NCBI GenBank assembly: GCA_020099315.1
Contig: CP083650.1
Coordinates: 3,224,001-3,288,000 of the forward strand
Length of the DNA stretch: 64,000 nucleotides
Source: Citrobacter europaeus
Lineage (GTDB): Bacteria; Pseudomonadota; Gammaproteobacteria; Enterobacterales; Enterobacteriaceae
Direction of reading: 5' to 3'
This document shows positions 16,889 to 26,232 of this stretch, piece after piece. The notes under the pieces were generated by a model. The model was not told the DNA's origin. It did not search any database and saw only the letters and a program-made list of their open reading frames with translations. Position numbers and translations under genes: made by a program. Position 1 is the stretch's first letter. Each line of letters begins with the position of its first letter.

Positions 16889-18079
16889 TTACAGCAGATC
16901 GCGGAACTGAGTTTGTTTCAGCGCCAGCTCAACGCCGCGAACTTCCGCCAGCCCTTTCAGACGACCAATTGCGGAGTAGCCGGGGTTGGTTTTCTTGTGC
17001 AGATCGTCAAGCATCTGGTGTCCGTGATCCGGACGCATCGGGATAGGACGCAAATCGCCCGCCTTTTTACGCCGCTGTTCTTCACTCAGGATGGCAGCGA
17101 CCACCGATACCATATCCACATCGCCCTGCAGGTGCGCACCTTCGTGGAAGGTTTTCGGGTTATCTTCACGGCAGGTGGAGCGCAGATGCGTGAAGTGGAT
17201 TCGATCGCCAAAGGTTTCGATCATTTTCACCAGATCGTTATCAGCACGCACGCCGTAAGAGCCGGTGCACATGGTGAAACCATTATTGATGCTGTCGACG
17301 GTTTCTTTCAGCCACTGCATATCTTCGATAGTCGAAACAATGCGCGGCAGGCCAAGGATCGGACGCGGCGGATCGTCAGGATGCACAGCCAGGCGCACGC
17401 CCACTTCTTCTGCCACTGGCACGATCGCCCGCAGGAATACCGCCATATTATCGCGCAGATCGTCTTTACTGATGCCGTCATATTCAGCGAGGCGCGCACG
17501 GAATTGATCCAGCGTATAGCCCTCTTCCGCGCCGGGCAGTCCGGCAATGATATTGCGGGTTAGCTTTTCAATTGCGGCATCGCTCATGGCATTGAAGTAG
17601 TCCAGCGCCTGACGTTGTTCTTCTGCGGTGTAATCCGCTTCAGCTCCCGGGCGTTGCAAAATATGCAGTTCGAAGGCCGCAAAAGCAATCTGGTCAAAAC
17701 GTAGCGCTTTGGAGCCGTCTGGCAACTGATATTCCAGGTCAGTACGCGTCCAGTCGAGGATCGGCATGAAGTTATAGCACACAGTATCAATGCCGCAGGT
17801 CGCCAGATTACGGATACTCTGCTGATAGTTGGCAATCCATGTTTGGTACTGGCCTGAACGCGTTTTGATATCTTCGTGAACAGGAATACTTTCCACCACC
17901 GACCAGGTCAGCCCTTTTTCAGCCAGAATGGCCTGACGCTGTTGAATCTCTTCTACCGGCCACACTTCACCGTTAGGAATATGGTGCAAGGCAGTCACAA
18001 CACCCGTTGCGCCAGCCTGACGCACATCATCAAGCGATACCGGATCGTTAGGTCCGTACCAACGCCAGGTTTGTTCCAT
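16889..18079 (-). CDS. uxuA: D-mannonate dehydratase
   Basis: This 396-residue cytosolic enzyme dehydrates D-mannonate to 2-keto-3-deoxygluconate in hexuronate (glucuronate) catabolism. It opens MEQTWRWYGPNDPVSL, as E. coli UxuA does (394 residues). It also keeps HPDDPPRPILGLPRIVST, NGFTMCTGSYGVRADND and MRPDHGHQMLDDL, which supply the metal-binding histidines and aspartates. It diverges from yeiQ, a homologue of fructuronate reductase, with a UxuR-like operator and a CRP-like site between them. In E. coli uxuA is with uxuB elsewhere, so this copy is either relocated or a second one. Confidence 0.93.
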   Translation of the reverse strand: MEQTWRWYGPNDPVSLDDVRQAGATGVVTALHHIPNGEVWPVEEIQQRQAILAEKGLTWSVVESIPVHEDIKTRSGQYQTWIANYQQSIRNLATCGIDTVCYNFMPILDWTRTDLEYQLPDGSKALRFDQIAFAAFELHILQRPGAEADYTAEEQRQALDYFNAMSDAAIEKLTRNIIAGLPGAEEGYTLDQFRARLAEYDGISKDDLRDNMAVFLRAIVPVAEEVGVRLAVHPDDPPRPILGLPRIVSTIEDMQWLKETVDSINNGFTMCTGSYGVRADNDLVKMIETFGDRIHFTHLRSTCREDNPKTFHEGAHLQGDVDMVSVVAAILSEEQRRKKAGDLRPIPMRPDHGHQMLDDLHKKTNPGYSAIGRLKGLAEVRGVELALKQTQFRDLL

Positions 18080-18092
18080 TGCTTCACCTCAC

Positions 18093-18110
18093 AAGTTGTT
18101 ATACCAAATT
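18093..18110. promoter_or_regulatory. UxuR/ExuR-like operator upstream of uxuA
   Basis: This 18-base site, centred on GTTATACCAAATT, agrees at about 15 of 18 positions with the hexuronate regulator consensus AAATTGGTATACCAATTT as I remember it. It ends 31 bases from the uxuA start. A weaker match with half-site ACACCAATT lies at 18203-18220 on the yeiQ side. UxuR and ExuR repress hexuronate genes until fructuronate or galacturonate is present. Confidence 0.55.
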
Positions 18111-18175
18111 AAACTACCTGAATGATGACTACCATACAGGCATCCCATGGATGATCAACAGATGGCCGGTCATTG

Positions 18176-18191
18176 ATTGATCCAGCTCACA
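18176..18191. promoter_or_regulatory. CRP-like site in the uxuA/yeiQ spacer
   Basis: ATTGA(6)TCACA matches eight of the ten conserved bases of TGTGA(6)TCACA. It lies between the two UxuR-like sites, so cAMP-CRP could activate one or both divergent genes. Confidence 0.4.
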
Positions 18192-18281
18192 TTCCCCTGA
18201 TAAATGAGGCACACCAATTCAATTTGCTGTCATATAACTTTATACTGCCATTGTTAATTAATGGTTAATCAGGTGTATTAA

Positions 18282-19748
18282 ATGAAAACTATTGCCTCAG
18301 CGCCACTGGCGGAAAATGTCATGATGCCGCAGTACGACCGCCAGCAATTAAAAACGCGGATTGTGCATTTTGGTTTCGGTGCTTTTCATCGCGCCCATCA
18401 GGCGTTATTAACCGACAGGGTGCTGAACGCGCAGGGTGGAGACTGGGGAATTTGCGAGATCAGCCTGTTCAGCGGCGATCGGCTGATGCGTCAGCTTCGC
18501 GAACAGGACCATTTATTTACCGTGTTAGAAAAAGGAGCAAACGGCAATCAGCCCATCGTCATCGGCGCCGTTAACGAGTGTCTGAACGCCACGCTGGATT
18601 CGCTGGCGGCCATTATTGAAAAATTCTGCGAGCCTCAGGTGGCGATTGTCTCGTTAACTATCACCGAAAAAGGCTACTGTATCGATCCGGCGACGGGATC
18701 GTTGGATCTCTCTAATCCGCGAATTATTCACGATATGCAGACGCCGGCTGAACCGCACTCCGCGCCCGGAATAATTGTAGAAGCGCTGCACCGCCGACGT
18801 GAACGCGGGCTGCAACCATTTACCGTCCTCTCCTGCGATAACATCCCGGACAATGGCCATGTGGTAAAAAATGCCGTACTGGGAATGGCGGAAAAACGCT
18901 CACCTGAGCTGGCGCACTGGATCCAGGAGCACGTCAGTTTTCCGGGAACCATGGTGGACAGGATTGTTCCCGCCGCCACCGACGAGTCGCTGGCTGAAAT
19001 CGCCCACGAGCTGGGTGTTGCCGATCCTTGCGCAATCAGTTGCGAACCGTTTATCCAATGGGTGATTGAAGACAACTTTGTGTGTGGTCGTCCGCAATGG
19101 GAAACCGCGGGTGTCCAGATGGTCGAAAACGTGTTGCCGTGGGAGCAAATGAAACTGCGGATGCTGAACGGTAGCCATTCGTTCCTTGCTTATCTCGGCT
19201 ATCTGGCCGGATTCCAGCACATCAGCGACTGTATGCAGGACAGCGCATTTCGTGAAGCCGCTTACCGGCTGATGCTCAATGAACAGGCCCCCACGCTGCA
19301 AATTACCGATGTGGATTTAGACCAGTATGCTTTAAGCCTGCTGGAACGCTTTGCCAACCCGGCGCTGAAACACAAAACCTGGCAAATAGCGATGGATGGT
19401 AGCCAGAAATTACCCCAGCGCATGCTGGAAGGGATCCGCGTACATTTAGCACGTCAAAGCGAGTGGCCGCTGCTGGCGCTCGGCGTCGCAGGCTGGATGC
19501 GCTACGTGAGCGGCGTGGATGATTCAGGCACTGCGATTGATATTCGTGACCCGTTAAGTGAGAAAATTGCCGCTCTGGTTAAACAGAGCACTGAATCAGA
19601 ACGCGTCAGCGCCCTGCTTTCACTGCATGAGATTTTCGCCGCCGATCTCGTACAGAATCCGCAGTTTGTCGCGGCCATTCAGCAGGCCTGGCAGCGTATT
19701 GCCCAATACGGCGCGCATCAGGCTGTCATTGAAACGTTAAAAAATTAA
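18282..19748 (+). CDS. yeiQ: Mannitol-dehydrogenase-family D-mannonate oxidoreductase-like protein
   Basis: This 488-residue NAD-dependent oxidoreductase belongs to the long-chain mannitol dehydrogenase family, together with UxuB and UxuB-like fructuronate reductases. RIVHFGFGAFHRAHQ near residue 27 is the nucleotide-binding start. VSFPGTMVDRIVPAATDE and LRMLNGSHSFLAYLG hold family catalytic residues, including the lysine of EQMKLRMLNGSH. It has the same length as E. coli YeiQ, an orphan there. Here it diverges from uxuA, which supports action on fructuronate/D-mannonate. Confidence 0.92.
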   Translation: MKTIASAPLAENVMMPQYDRQQLKTRIVHFGFGAFHRAHQALLTDRVLNAQGGDWGICEISLFSGDRLMRQLREQDHLFTVLEKGANGNQPIVIGAVNECLNATLDSLAAIIEKFCEPQVAIVSLTITEKGYCIDPATGSLDLSNPRIIHDMQTPAEPHSAPGIIVEALHRRRERGLQPFTVLSCDNIPDNGHVVKNAVLGMAEKRSPELAHWIQEHVSFPGTMVDRIVPAATDESLAEIAHELGVADPCAISCEPFIQWVIEDNFVCGRPQWETAGVQMVENVLPWEQMKLRMLNGSHSFLAYLGYLAGFQHISDCMQDSAFREAAYRLMLNEQAPTLQITDVDLDQYALSLLERFANPALKHKTWQIAMDGSQKLPQRMLEGIRVHLARQSEWPLLALGVAGWMRYVSGVDDSGTAIDIRDPLSEKIAALVKQSTESERVSALLSLHEIFAADLVQNPQFVAAIQQAWQRIAQYGAHQAVIETLKN

Positions 19749-19766
19749 CGATTTCTGCCATTAAGC

Positions 19767-19789
19767 AGGACGAAGCACGTCTTCGTCCT
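19767..19789 (+). terminator. Stem-loop after yeiQ
   Basis: AGGACGAAG and CTTCGTCCT form a perfect nine-pair stem with a five-base loop, 19 bases after the yeiQ stop. It is followed by a pyrimidine-rich stretch containing TTTTT about 14 bases further on. Confidence 0.55.
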
Positions 19790-19867
19790 CCCACCCCTTC
19801 TCTTTTTCCCCGTTTTTCGCCAGGATTGTTAAATGCCATTACGGTAATTTATGATTCTGGAGTAAAT

Positions 19868-20854
19868 GTGACTAAAACCAATCTCATCACTGGTTTTCTC
19901 GGCAGTGGCAAAACCACCTCTATTCTTCATCTATTGGCGAACAAAGATCCCGCAGAGAAGTGGGCCGTGCTGGTCAATGAGTTTGGCGAAGTAGGCATCG
20001 ATGGCGCACTGCTGGCCGACAGCGGCGCACTGCTAAAAGAGATCCCCGGCGGCTGTATGTGCTGCGTTAACGGTCTGCCAATGCAGGTAGGCCTTAATAC
20101 GCTGCTGCGTCAGGGAAAACCCGACCGTCTGCTGATTGAACCCACCGGCCTCGGACATCCCAAACAGATTCTGGATTTACTCACCGCGCCGGTTTACGAG
20201 CCGTGGATCGACTTGCGCGCAACTCTCTGTATCCTTGACCCCCGTCTGTTGCTGGATGAAAAAAGCGTCGCCAATGACAATTTCCGCGATCAGCTGGCCG
20301 CCGCAGATATCATTGTTGCCAACAAAGCCGACCGGGCCACGATGGAAAGCGAAAATGCCCTGCAAAGCTGGTGGCAACACTACGGCGGCAATCGCCAGTT
20401 GGTTCATGCCGACCATGGGAAAATTGACGGGCAGCTACTGGATTTACCCCGACTCAACCTTGCGGAGCTTCCGACAAGCGCGGAGCATAATCATCGTCAT
20501 GCCGACAAAAAGGGGCTGGCGGCGTTGAGTCTTCCGGCGCAGCAGCGCTGGCGGCGCAGCCTGAACAGCGGTCAGGGCCATCAGGCCTGCGGCTGGATTT
20601 TTGACGCCGATACGGTATTCGATACCATCGGTCTGCTGGAGTGGTCGCGTCTTGCTCCTGTTGGGCGCGTGAAAGGTGTAATGCGTATAAAAGAGGGACT
20701 GGTGCGCATTAACCGCCAGGGAGACGACTGGCACATTGAGACGCAAAACGTCGCGCCGCCGGATAGTCGTATTGAACTCATCTCCGATACCGAGACCGAC
20801 TGGAATGCGTTACAGAGCGCATTGTTGAGACTTCGTTTAGACGCCAGCGCGTAA
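19868..20854 (+). CDS. yeiR: COG0523 zinc-binding GTPase
   Basis: This 328-residue G3E-family GTPase is related to metallochaperones such as CobW and ZNG1; E. coli YeiR binds zinc and is tied to zinc homeostasis. GFLGSGKTT (residues 9-17) is the Walker A loop. GGCMCCVNG carries the CxCC metal motif, and NKAD gives guanine specificity. GTG at 19868 is chosen because GGAG ends six bases upstream and the length then equals E. coli YeiR. A histidine-rich patch, EHNHRHADKKG, lies mid-protein. It lies 34 bases before lpxT. Confidence 0.93.
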   Translation: MTKTNLITGFLGSGKTTSILHLLANKDPAEKWAVLVNEFGEVGIDGALLADSGALLKEIPGGCMCCVNGLPMQVGLNTLLRQGKPDRLLIEPTGLGHPKQILDLLTAPVYEPWIDLRATLCILDPRLLLDEKSVANDNFRDQLAAADIIVANKADRATMESENALQSWWQHYGGNRQLVHADHGKIDGQLLDLPRLNLAELPTSAEHNHRHADKKGLAALSLPAQQRWRRSLNSGQGHQACGWIFDADTVFDTIGLLEWSRLAPVGRVKGVMRIKEGLVRINRQGDDWHIETQNVAPPDSRIELISDTETDWNALQSALLRLRLDASA

Positions 20855-20888
20855 GGTTGCCTTCGTTTTATAGCAATGGTAAATGACG

Positions 20889-21602
20889 ATGAAAACCCGA
20901 TACCCTCTTATCCTCCTGCTTAATATCGCGGGCCTGGCGCTGTTTCTTTCCTGGTATCTTCCTGCCGGGCATGGGATCTGGTCTTCAATAGATACGGGCG
21001 TTTTCCGCTTCTTTAATCAGAAGCTGGTGGAAAGCCCGCTATTCTTATGGATTGTTGCTATTACCAATAACCGGGCATTTGATGGCTGCTCATTGCTGGC
21101 AATGGGCGCATTGATGCTGCATTTTTGGCTGAAAGAGACGTCGGAAGGTCGCCGACGCATTGTCGCTATTGGTCTGGTTATGCTGCTCACCGCAGTGGTA
21201 TTAAATCAGTTAGGTCAGGCGCTTATTCCGGTTAAACGCGCCAGCCCCACTCTGATGCTGGATAATATTTACCGCGTCAGCGAACTGCTGCATATTCCGA
21301 CCAAAGATGCGTCCAGAGACAGTTTCCCCGGCGATCACGGTATGATGCTGCTTATTTTTTCCGCATTTATGCTGCGTTATTTCGGAAAAACCGCCGGAAT
21401 AATCGGCCTTATTATTGCTGTGGTTTTTGCCTTCCCGCGCGTAATGATTGGTGCTCACTGGCTCACCGATATCGTGATCGGTTCCATGACGGTCGTCCTG
21501 ATTGGTCTGCCCTGGTGGCTAATGACGCCTTTAAGCGACCGATTAGTGACTCTGTTTGCGAATTACCTGCCGGGCAAAAACAAACAATTTTTAAACAAAT
21601 AA
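20889..21602 (+). CDS. lpxT: Lipid A 1-diphosphate synthase
   Basis: This inner-membrane PAP2-family phosphotransferase, formerly YeiU, moves phosphate from undecaprenyl diphosphate to lipid A on the periplasmic face. It has 237 residues from this ATG, as in E. coli; an ATG six bases upstream is also possible. Acid phosphatase motifs are clear: IPVKRASP, SRDSFPGDHGMM and RVMIGAHWLTD, with the two catalytic histidines. About six hydrophobic segments are visible. In E. coli the product is inhibited by PmrR. Confidence 0.94.
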   Translation: MKTRYPLILLLNIAGLALFLSWYLPAGHGIWSSIDTGVFRFFNQKLVESPLFLWIVAITNNRAFDGCSLLAMGALMLHFWLKETSEGRRRIVAIGLVMLLTAVVLNQLGQALIPVKRASPTLMLDNIYRVSELLHIPTKDASRDSFPGDHGMMLLIFSAFMLRYFGKTAGIIGLIIAVVFAFPRVMIGAHWLTDIVIGSMTVVLIGLPWWLMTPLSDRLVTLFANYLPGKNKQFLNK

Positions 21603-21616
21603 CGCAGAGTAATTAA

Positions 21617-21650
21617 CATCATCAGGGATACTTCTGATTCCCTGATGATG
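21617..21650 (+). terminator. lpxT terminator hairpin
   Basis: CATCATCAGGGA and TCCCTGATGATG form a perfect 12-pair stem around a ten-base loop, 15 bases after the lpxT stop. Only a weak T-rich tail follows. Confidence 0.6.
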
Positions 21651-22015
21651 CTTACTGATATTTCATCATTGTGGCTGTCATTCTCCTGTCATCTTATTCA
21701 CGTTAAAAATGAGTAAGTTGCGTCTTTTTTATCCCAATTGTTCTTAATTTATACAATACCGATTATTCACTTTCTGTATCAATTTTTCTTATAAGAAATC
21801 ACGTAAAATCACTCGCAATGACCGGAACGATCGGGTAATCTCGAACTCGTTTTGCCTCGCGGGATAATTATTCTCTTTATGAATAAATTTGTGCGTTCTG
21901 CCACAGATTTGACCTTAAAGAATTGTCTCATCGTGCGAGGGTAATTAGTCTCGTCACGTTTGGCATTTTTTATAACGATATTTATCGTTAAGGACTTCAA
22001 GGGAAAACAAACAAA
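21651..22015 (+). other. Long AT-rich region upstream of mepS
   Basis: This stretch of about 365 bases holds no convincing gene. It includes a perfect 14-base palindrome TTTCTTATAAGAAA at 21785-21798 and a GATCGG-containing GC island just after. It probably carries the mepS promoter and a long 5' leader. I saw no riboswitch that I can name. Confidence 0.4.
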
Positions 22016-22585
22016 ATGGTCAAATCTCAACCGATTTTGAGATATATCTTGCGGGGCATACCCGCGATAGCAGTTGCGGTTCTGCTTTCTGCATGTAGCA
22101 CAACGAACACCGCCAGGAATATGCATTCTGAGACGCATGCTGTGGGCAATGGAGATAACTCTTCACTGCAAGCCTCTCAGGATGAATTTGAAAATATGGT
22201 GCGTAATATCGATGTTAAATCACGTATTATGGACCAGTATGCTGACTGGAAAGGCGTGCGTTACCGCCTTGGCGGCAGCACCAAAAAAGGTATTGATTGT
22301 TCAAGCTTCGTACAACGTACGTTCCGTGAGCAATTTGGTTTAGAGCTTCCTCGCTCAACCTACGAACAACAGGAAACGGGTAAATCCGTTTCGCGCACTA
22401 ACCTGCGCACAGGCGATCTGGTTCTGTTCCGTGCTGGTTCCACCGGCCGTCACGTCGGTATTTATATCGGCAACAACCAGTTCGTACATGCCTCGACCAG
22501 CAGTGGCGTTATCATTTCCAGCATGAACGAACCTTACTGGAAAAAACGTTACAACGAAGCTCGCCGGGTCCTGAGCCGCAGTTAA
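22016..22585 (+). CDS. mepS: Murein DD-endopeptidase lipoprotein
   Basis: This 189-residue outer-membrane lipoprotein, formerly Spr, cleaves D-Ala-mDAP cross-links to let new peptidoglycan be inserted. The signal ends in a lipobox, LLSAC, with C27. The NlpC/P60 domain shows the catalytic cysteine C95 (GIDCSSF), H146 (GRHVGIY) and H158 (FVHAS). E. coli has DCSGF at the active site; the Ser here is a mild variation. It is a single gene between lpxT and pdeN with its own terminator. Confidence 0.96.
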   Translation: MVKSQPILRYILRGIPAIAVAVLLSACSTTNTARNMHSETHAVGNGDNSSLQASQDEFENMVRNIDVKSRIMDQYADWKGVRYRLGGSTKKGIDCSSFVQRTFREQFGLELPRSTYEQQETGKSVSRTNLRTGDLVLFRAGSTGRHVGIYIGNNQFVHASTSSGVIISSMNEPYWKKRYNEARRVLSRS

Positions 22586-22630
22586 TTTCGTTTGGCAGCT
22601 ATCCCTTGGCTATCCTGATGAGACATATTG

Positions 22631-22661
22631 AAAAGCACTGCTTCGGCGGTGCTTTTTTTTT
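22631..22661 (+). terminator. mepS rho-independent terminator
   Basis: AAAAGCACTGC and GCGGTGCTTTT pair with one wobble around a TTCG tetraloop and run into a long T tract, 45 bases after the mepS stop. Confidence 0.92.
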
Positions 22662-22758
22662 GGCTTCGCCTCGTGACTAAGAAAAATCTCACAAGGTGAG
22701 TCATTTCAGGTTATATTCATACAGAATAAGCGCTTAACTCAGGTAAACATAAGGAACT

Positions 22759-24318
22759 ATGTTCAGACGCTCCTCTTCATCCGGTCGGAAAATCCTGCTT
22801 TCCTGTATGTTAACGGGGCTTATCGTCGCGCTCCTTGTGAGTACCCTGCAATTTTTCGTGACCTGGCATAAACGAGACGTTAAGTACGACACGCTCCTTA
22901 CCGATATCCAGAATTATGTCAGTAGCTACTTTGCCGATCTCCAAACCACCACAGATGCCCTTCAGCCACTGGTCGCCAACAGTTGCCAACAAGTCGGCGC
23001 TAAACTGACCTCCAGCGCGGCCTTTAGCCTCAACGTCCGCGCATTTTTACTGGTCAAAAACGGCATTGCTTTCTGCTCCTCCGCAACGGGTTCAATGTTC
23101 ACCCCGATTTTAGATCTGGTCCCAAGCCTTGATATCAGCAGAACTATTGACGTGGAATTACTCCCCGGCACGCCCATGATGCCGAACAAGCCGGCGATAA
23201 TGATTTGGCACCGCAACCCATCGTTTACTGACAGCGGCGTGTTTACCTCACTGAATATTAATCTGGCTCCTTACCTGCTTTATACCGCCCGACAGGATGA
23301 TTTTGACGGCATTGCCATCGTCGTCGGTGATAACGCAATTTCGACATTTTCATCACGGATTATTGATGTCTCCGCCCTGCCTAAATCTCGCTGGCGGCAG
23401 GCGAGTCTGGAAGGTATCCCGCTACAGATTCGTTTATATGCCGATGAGTGGACCTACACCGACGTCTGGTATTCGATTATGTTGGGGTGTATGGCGGGGA
23501 TTATTGCCGCTCTTCTTCTCTGGTATTACATCTACACCATCCGTTTACGCCCGGGCAAAGATATCCTCAACGCTATCAAACATAACCAATTTTATGTGGT
23601 GTACCAGCCCGTTGTAGAGGTGCAAACGCTCGAGGTGAAAGGTGCCGAGGTGTTATTACGCTGGAATCATCCGACAACGGGTGAAATCCCGCCGGATGCC
23701 TTCATTCACTACGCCGAATCACAGAAAATGATTGTCCCGCTGACCCAGCATCTCTTTAAGTTGATTGCTCAGGACGCGCCGATGCTGCAAAAAGTCTTAC
23801 CCGCTGGCGCAAAATTGGGGATCAACATCGCGCCAACGCATCTGCACGGCGAAACGTTTAAAGACGACATTCATCGCCTGCAGGCTTCGCTTCCCGCAAA
23901 CCATTTCCAGATGGTGCTGGAAATCACCGAACGGGATATGCTCAATCAACACGAGGCCACGAAGCTATTTGAATGGCTTCATTCAGCAGGTTTTGAAATT
24001 GCCATTGACGATTTTGGCACCGGTCATAGCGCACTGATTTATCTGGAACGCTTTACCGTTGACTATCTGAAAATCGATCGCGGCTTTATTAACGCCATCG
24101 GAACAGAGACCCTGACCTCTCCGGTTCTGGACGCTGTGTTGACACTCTCTAAGCGTCTTAATATGCTGACGGTTGCTGAAGGGGTTGAAACGCCTGAGCA
24201 AGCCCGTTGGCTGCGCGATCGTGGGGTGCATTTTTTCCAGGGATACTGGATTAGCCGACCATTAAAGCTTGCTGATTTCGTGCGTTGGATGGCACAGCCC
24301 AATAAGCCGACGTGGTGA
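22759..24318 (+). CDS. pdeN: CSS-EAL cyclic-di-GMP phosphodiesterase
   Basis: This 519-residue inner-membrane protein, formerly Rtn, hydrolyses c-di-GMP. A first transmembrane helix (about residues 10-35) and a second (about 235-260) bracket a periplasmic CSS sensor domain; its AFCSSATG motif can form a redox-sensitive disulfide. The cytosolic EAL domain follows: AEVLLRWNHP holds the EVLLR form of the signature, and IDDFGTGHSAL, LKIDRGFI and EGVET supply catalytic and metal residues. It is one residue longer than E. coli PdeN. Confidence 0.93.
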   Translation: MFRRSSSSGRKILLSCMLTGLIVALLVSTLQFFVTWHKRDVKYDTLLTDIQNYVSSYFADLQTTTDALQPLVANSCQQVGAKLTSSAAFSLNVRAFLLVKNGIAFCSSATGSMFTPILDLVPSLDISRTIDVELLPGTPMMPNKPAIMIWHRNPSFTDSGVFTSLNINLAPYLLYTARQDDFDGIAIVVGDNAISTFSSRIIDVSALPKSRWRQASLEGIPLQIRLYADEWTYTDVWYSIMLGCMAGIIAALLLWYYIYTIRLRPGKDILNAIKHNQFYVVYQPVVEVQTLEVKGAEVLLRWNHPTTGEIPPDAFIHYAESQKMIVPLTQHLFKLIAQDAPMLQKVLPAGAKLGINIAPTHLHGETFKDDIHRLQASLPANHFQMVLEITERDMLNQHEATKLFEWLHSAGFEIAIDDFGTGHSALIYLERFTVDYLKIDRGFINAIGTETLTSPVLDAVLTLSKRLNMLTVAEGVETPEQARWLRDRGVHFFQGYWISRPLKLADFVRWMAQPNKPTW

Positions 24319-24417
24319 TCGCAGTATGCGAATCATAAACTCTCACTCGCCGCTACATCCCTTATCTTTCAGGCATGATGCCCGTCGGGTTGTAGCAGGA
24401 AAAGGAAATCGCTTTTA

Positions 24418-26232
24418 ATGATCCCTCGCGTATTGCTTCTGTTCATCGCCCTCATCGGGTTTAGCGCCGAGGCGCAGTCCATCAAAGAAAGCTATGCTTT
24501 TGCCGTACTGGGCGAACCGAAGTACGCGTTTAACTTTAATCACTTTGATTACGTGAACCCTGCTGCCCCCAAAGGCGGGCAAATCACCCTCTCCGCCATC
24601 GGCACCTTCGATAACTTCAACCGCTATGCGATGCGCGGTAACCCCGGTGCACGTACCGAAACGCTTTACGACACGCTGTTTACCACCTCCGACGACGAAC
24701 CTGGCAGCTACTATCCGCTCATCGCCGACAGCGCACGCTATGCTGACGACTATTCCTGGGTAGAAATCGCCATCAATCCGCGGGCGCGTTTTCACGATGG
24801 CTCCCCCATTACCGCCAGCGATGTCGCATTCACCTTCCACAAATTTATGACTGAAGGCGTGCCGCAGTTTCGTCTGGTCTATAAGGGAACAACGGTAAAA
24901 GCGATCGCGCCATTAACCGTACGCATTGAATTAGCCAAGCCGGGTAAAGAGGACATGCTCAGCCTGTTTTCATTACCCGTGATGCCAGAGAAGTACTGGA
25001 AAGATCATAAGCTCAGCGATCCCTTATCATCGCCTCCGCTCGCCAGCGGCCCTTATCGCATCGCGAAATGGAAGATGGGTCAGTATATAGTCTATTCACG
25101 CGTCAAAGATTATTGGGCCGCGAACCTGCCAGTTAACCGCGGGCGCTGGAACTTTGATACCATTCGCTACGACTACTATCTGGATGACAACGTCGCCTTT
25201 GAAGCGTTTAAGGCTGGGGCGTTTGACCTGCGTCTTGAAAACGATGCCAAAAACTGGGCAACGCGTTATACCGGGAAAAATTTCGCCAATCATTACATCA
25301 TCAAAGATGAGCAAAAAAACGAATCCGCCCAGGATACCCGCTGGCTGGCATTTAATATTCAGCGACCGGTGTTCAGCGACCGGCGGGTGCGGGAAGCCAT
25401 CACGCTGGCCTTTGATTTTGAATGGATGAATAAAGCGCTGTTCTATAACGCCTGGAGCCGGACCAACAGCTATTTTCAGAATACCGAATATGCCGCGACA
25501 AAATACCCCGATGCGGATGAACTGGTGATACTCGCGCCTTTGAAAAAAGATCTCCCCCCTGAGGTCTTTAGCCAAATATACCAGCCGCCAAAATCAAAAG
25601 GCGATGGCTACGATCGTGACAACCTGTTGAAAGCCGATACCTTACTGGAACAGGCCGGATGGGTCTTACAGGGACAGCAGCGCGTAAACAGCACCAGCGG
25701 TAAACCTCTGAGCTTTGAACTGTTGCTCCCGGCGGGCAGCAACAGTCAGTGGGTGCTGCCGTTCCAGCACAACCTGCAGCGCCTGGGCATTACAATGAAT
25801 ATCCGCCAGGTGGATAACTCACAAATAACAAACCGCCTGCGCAGTCGCGACTATGACATGATGCCAAGGTTGTATCGCGCAATGCCGTGGCCGAGCTCCG
25901 ACCTGCAAATTCTTTGGGCCTCTGACTATATTGACTCCAGCTATAACGCTCCAGGAGTGCAAAGCCCGGTGATTGATAAACTGATCGGTCAGATCATCGC
26001 GGCACAAGGTGATAAAGCCAAGCTGATCCCGCTGGGCCGCGCACTGGACCGGGTATTAACCTGGAACTACTACATGTTGCCGATGTGGTTCATGGCAGAG
26101 GATCGCATTGCATGGTGGGATAAATTTTCGCATCCTGCTATTCGCCCAATTTATACTATTGGCCTCGACAACTGGTGGTATGACGTCAATAAAGCGGAGA
26201 AGCTGCCCGCAGCCAGGCGGCAGGGAGAATAA
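24418..26232 (+). CDS. yejA: Peptide ABC transporter substrate-binding protein
   Basis: This 604-residue periplasmic binding protein of the oligopeptide class (SBP_bac_5) has a cleavable signal ending near SAEAQS (residue 20). GGQITLSAIGTFDNFNRY and LYDTLF are typical of the fold. YejABEF imports microcin C and related peptides in E. coli and aids peptide resistance in Salmonella. It is first in the yejABEF operon; its TAA directly abuts the yejB ATG. Confidence 0.94.
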   Translation: MIPRVLLLFIALIGFSAEAQSIKESYAFAVLGEPKYAFNFNHFDYVNPAAPKGGQITLSAIGTFDNFNRYAMRGNPGARTETLYDTLFTTSDDEPGSYYPLIADSARYADDYSWVEIAINPRARFHDGSPITASDVAFTFHKFMTEGVPQFRLVYKGTTVKAIAPLTVRIELAKPGKEDMLSLFSLPVMPEKYWKDHKLSDPLSSPPLASGPYRIAKWKMGQYIVYSRVKDYWAANLPVNRGRWNFDTIRYDYYLDDNVAFEAFKAGAFDLRLENDAKNWATRYTGKNFANHYIIKDEQKNESAQDTRWLAFNIQRPVFSDRRVREAITLAFDFEWMNKALFYNAWSRTNSYFQNTEYAATKYPDADELVILAPLKKDLPPEVFSQIYQPPKSKGDGYDRDNLLKADTLLEQAGWVLQGQQRVNSTSGKPLSFELLLPAGSNSQWVLPFQHNLQRLGITMNIRQVDNSQITNRLRSRDYDMMPRLYRAMPWPSSDLQILWASDYIDSSYNAPGVQSPVIDKLIGQIIAAQGDKAKLIPLGRALDRVLTWNYYMLPMWFMAEDRIAWWDKFSHPAIRPIYTIGLDNWWYDVNKAEKLPAARRQGE

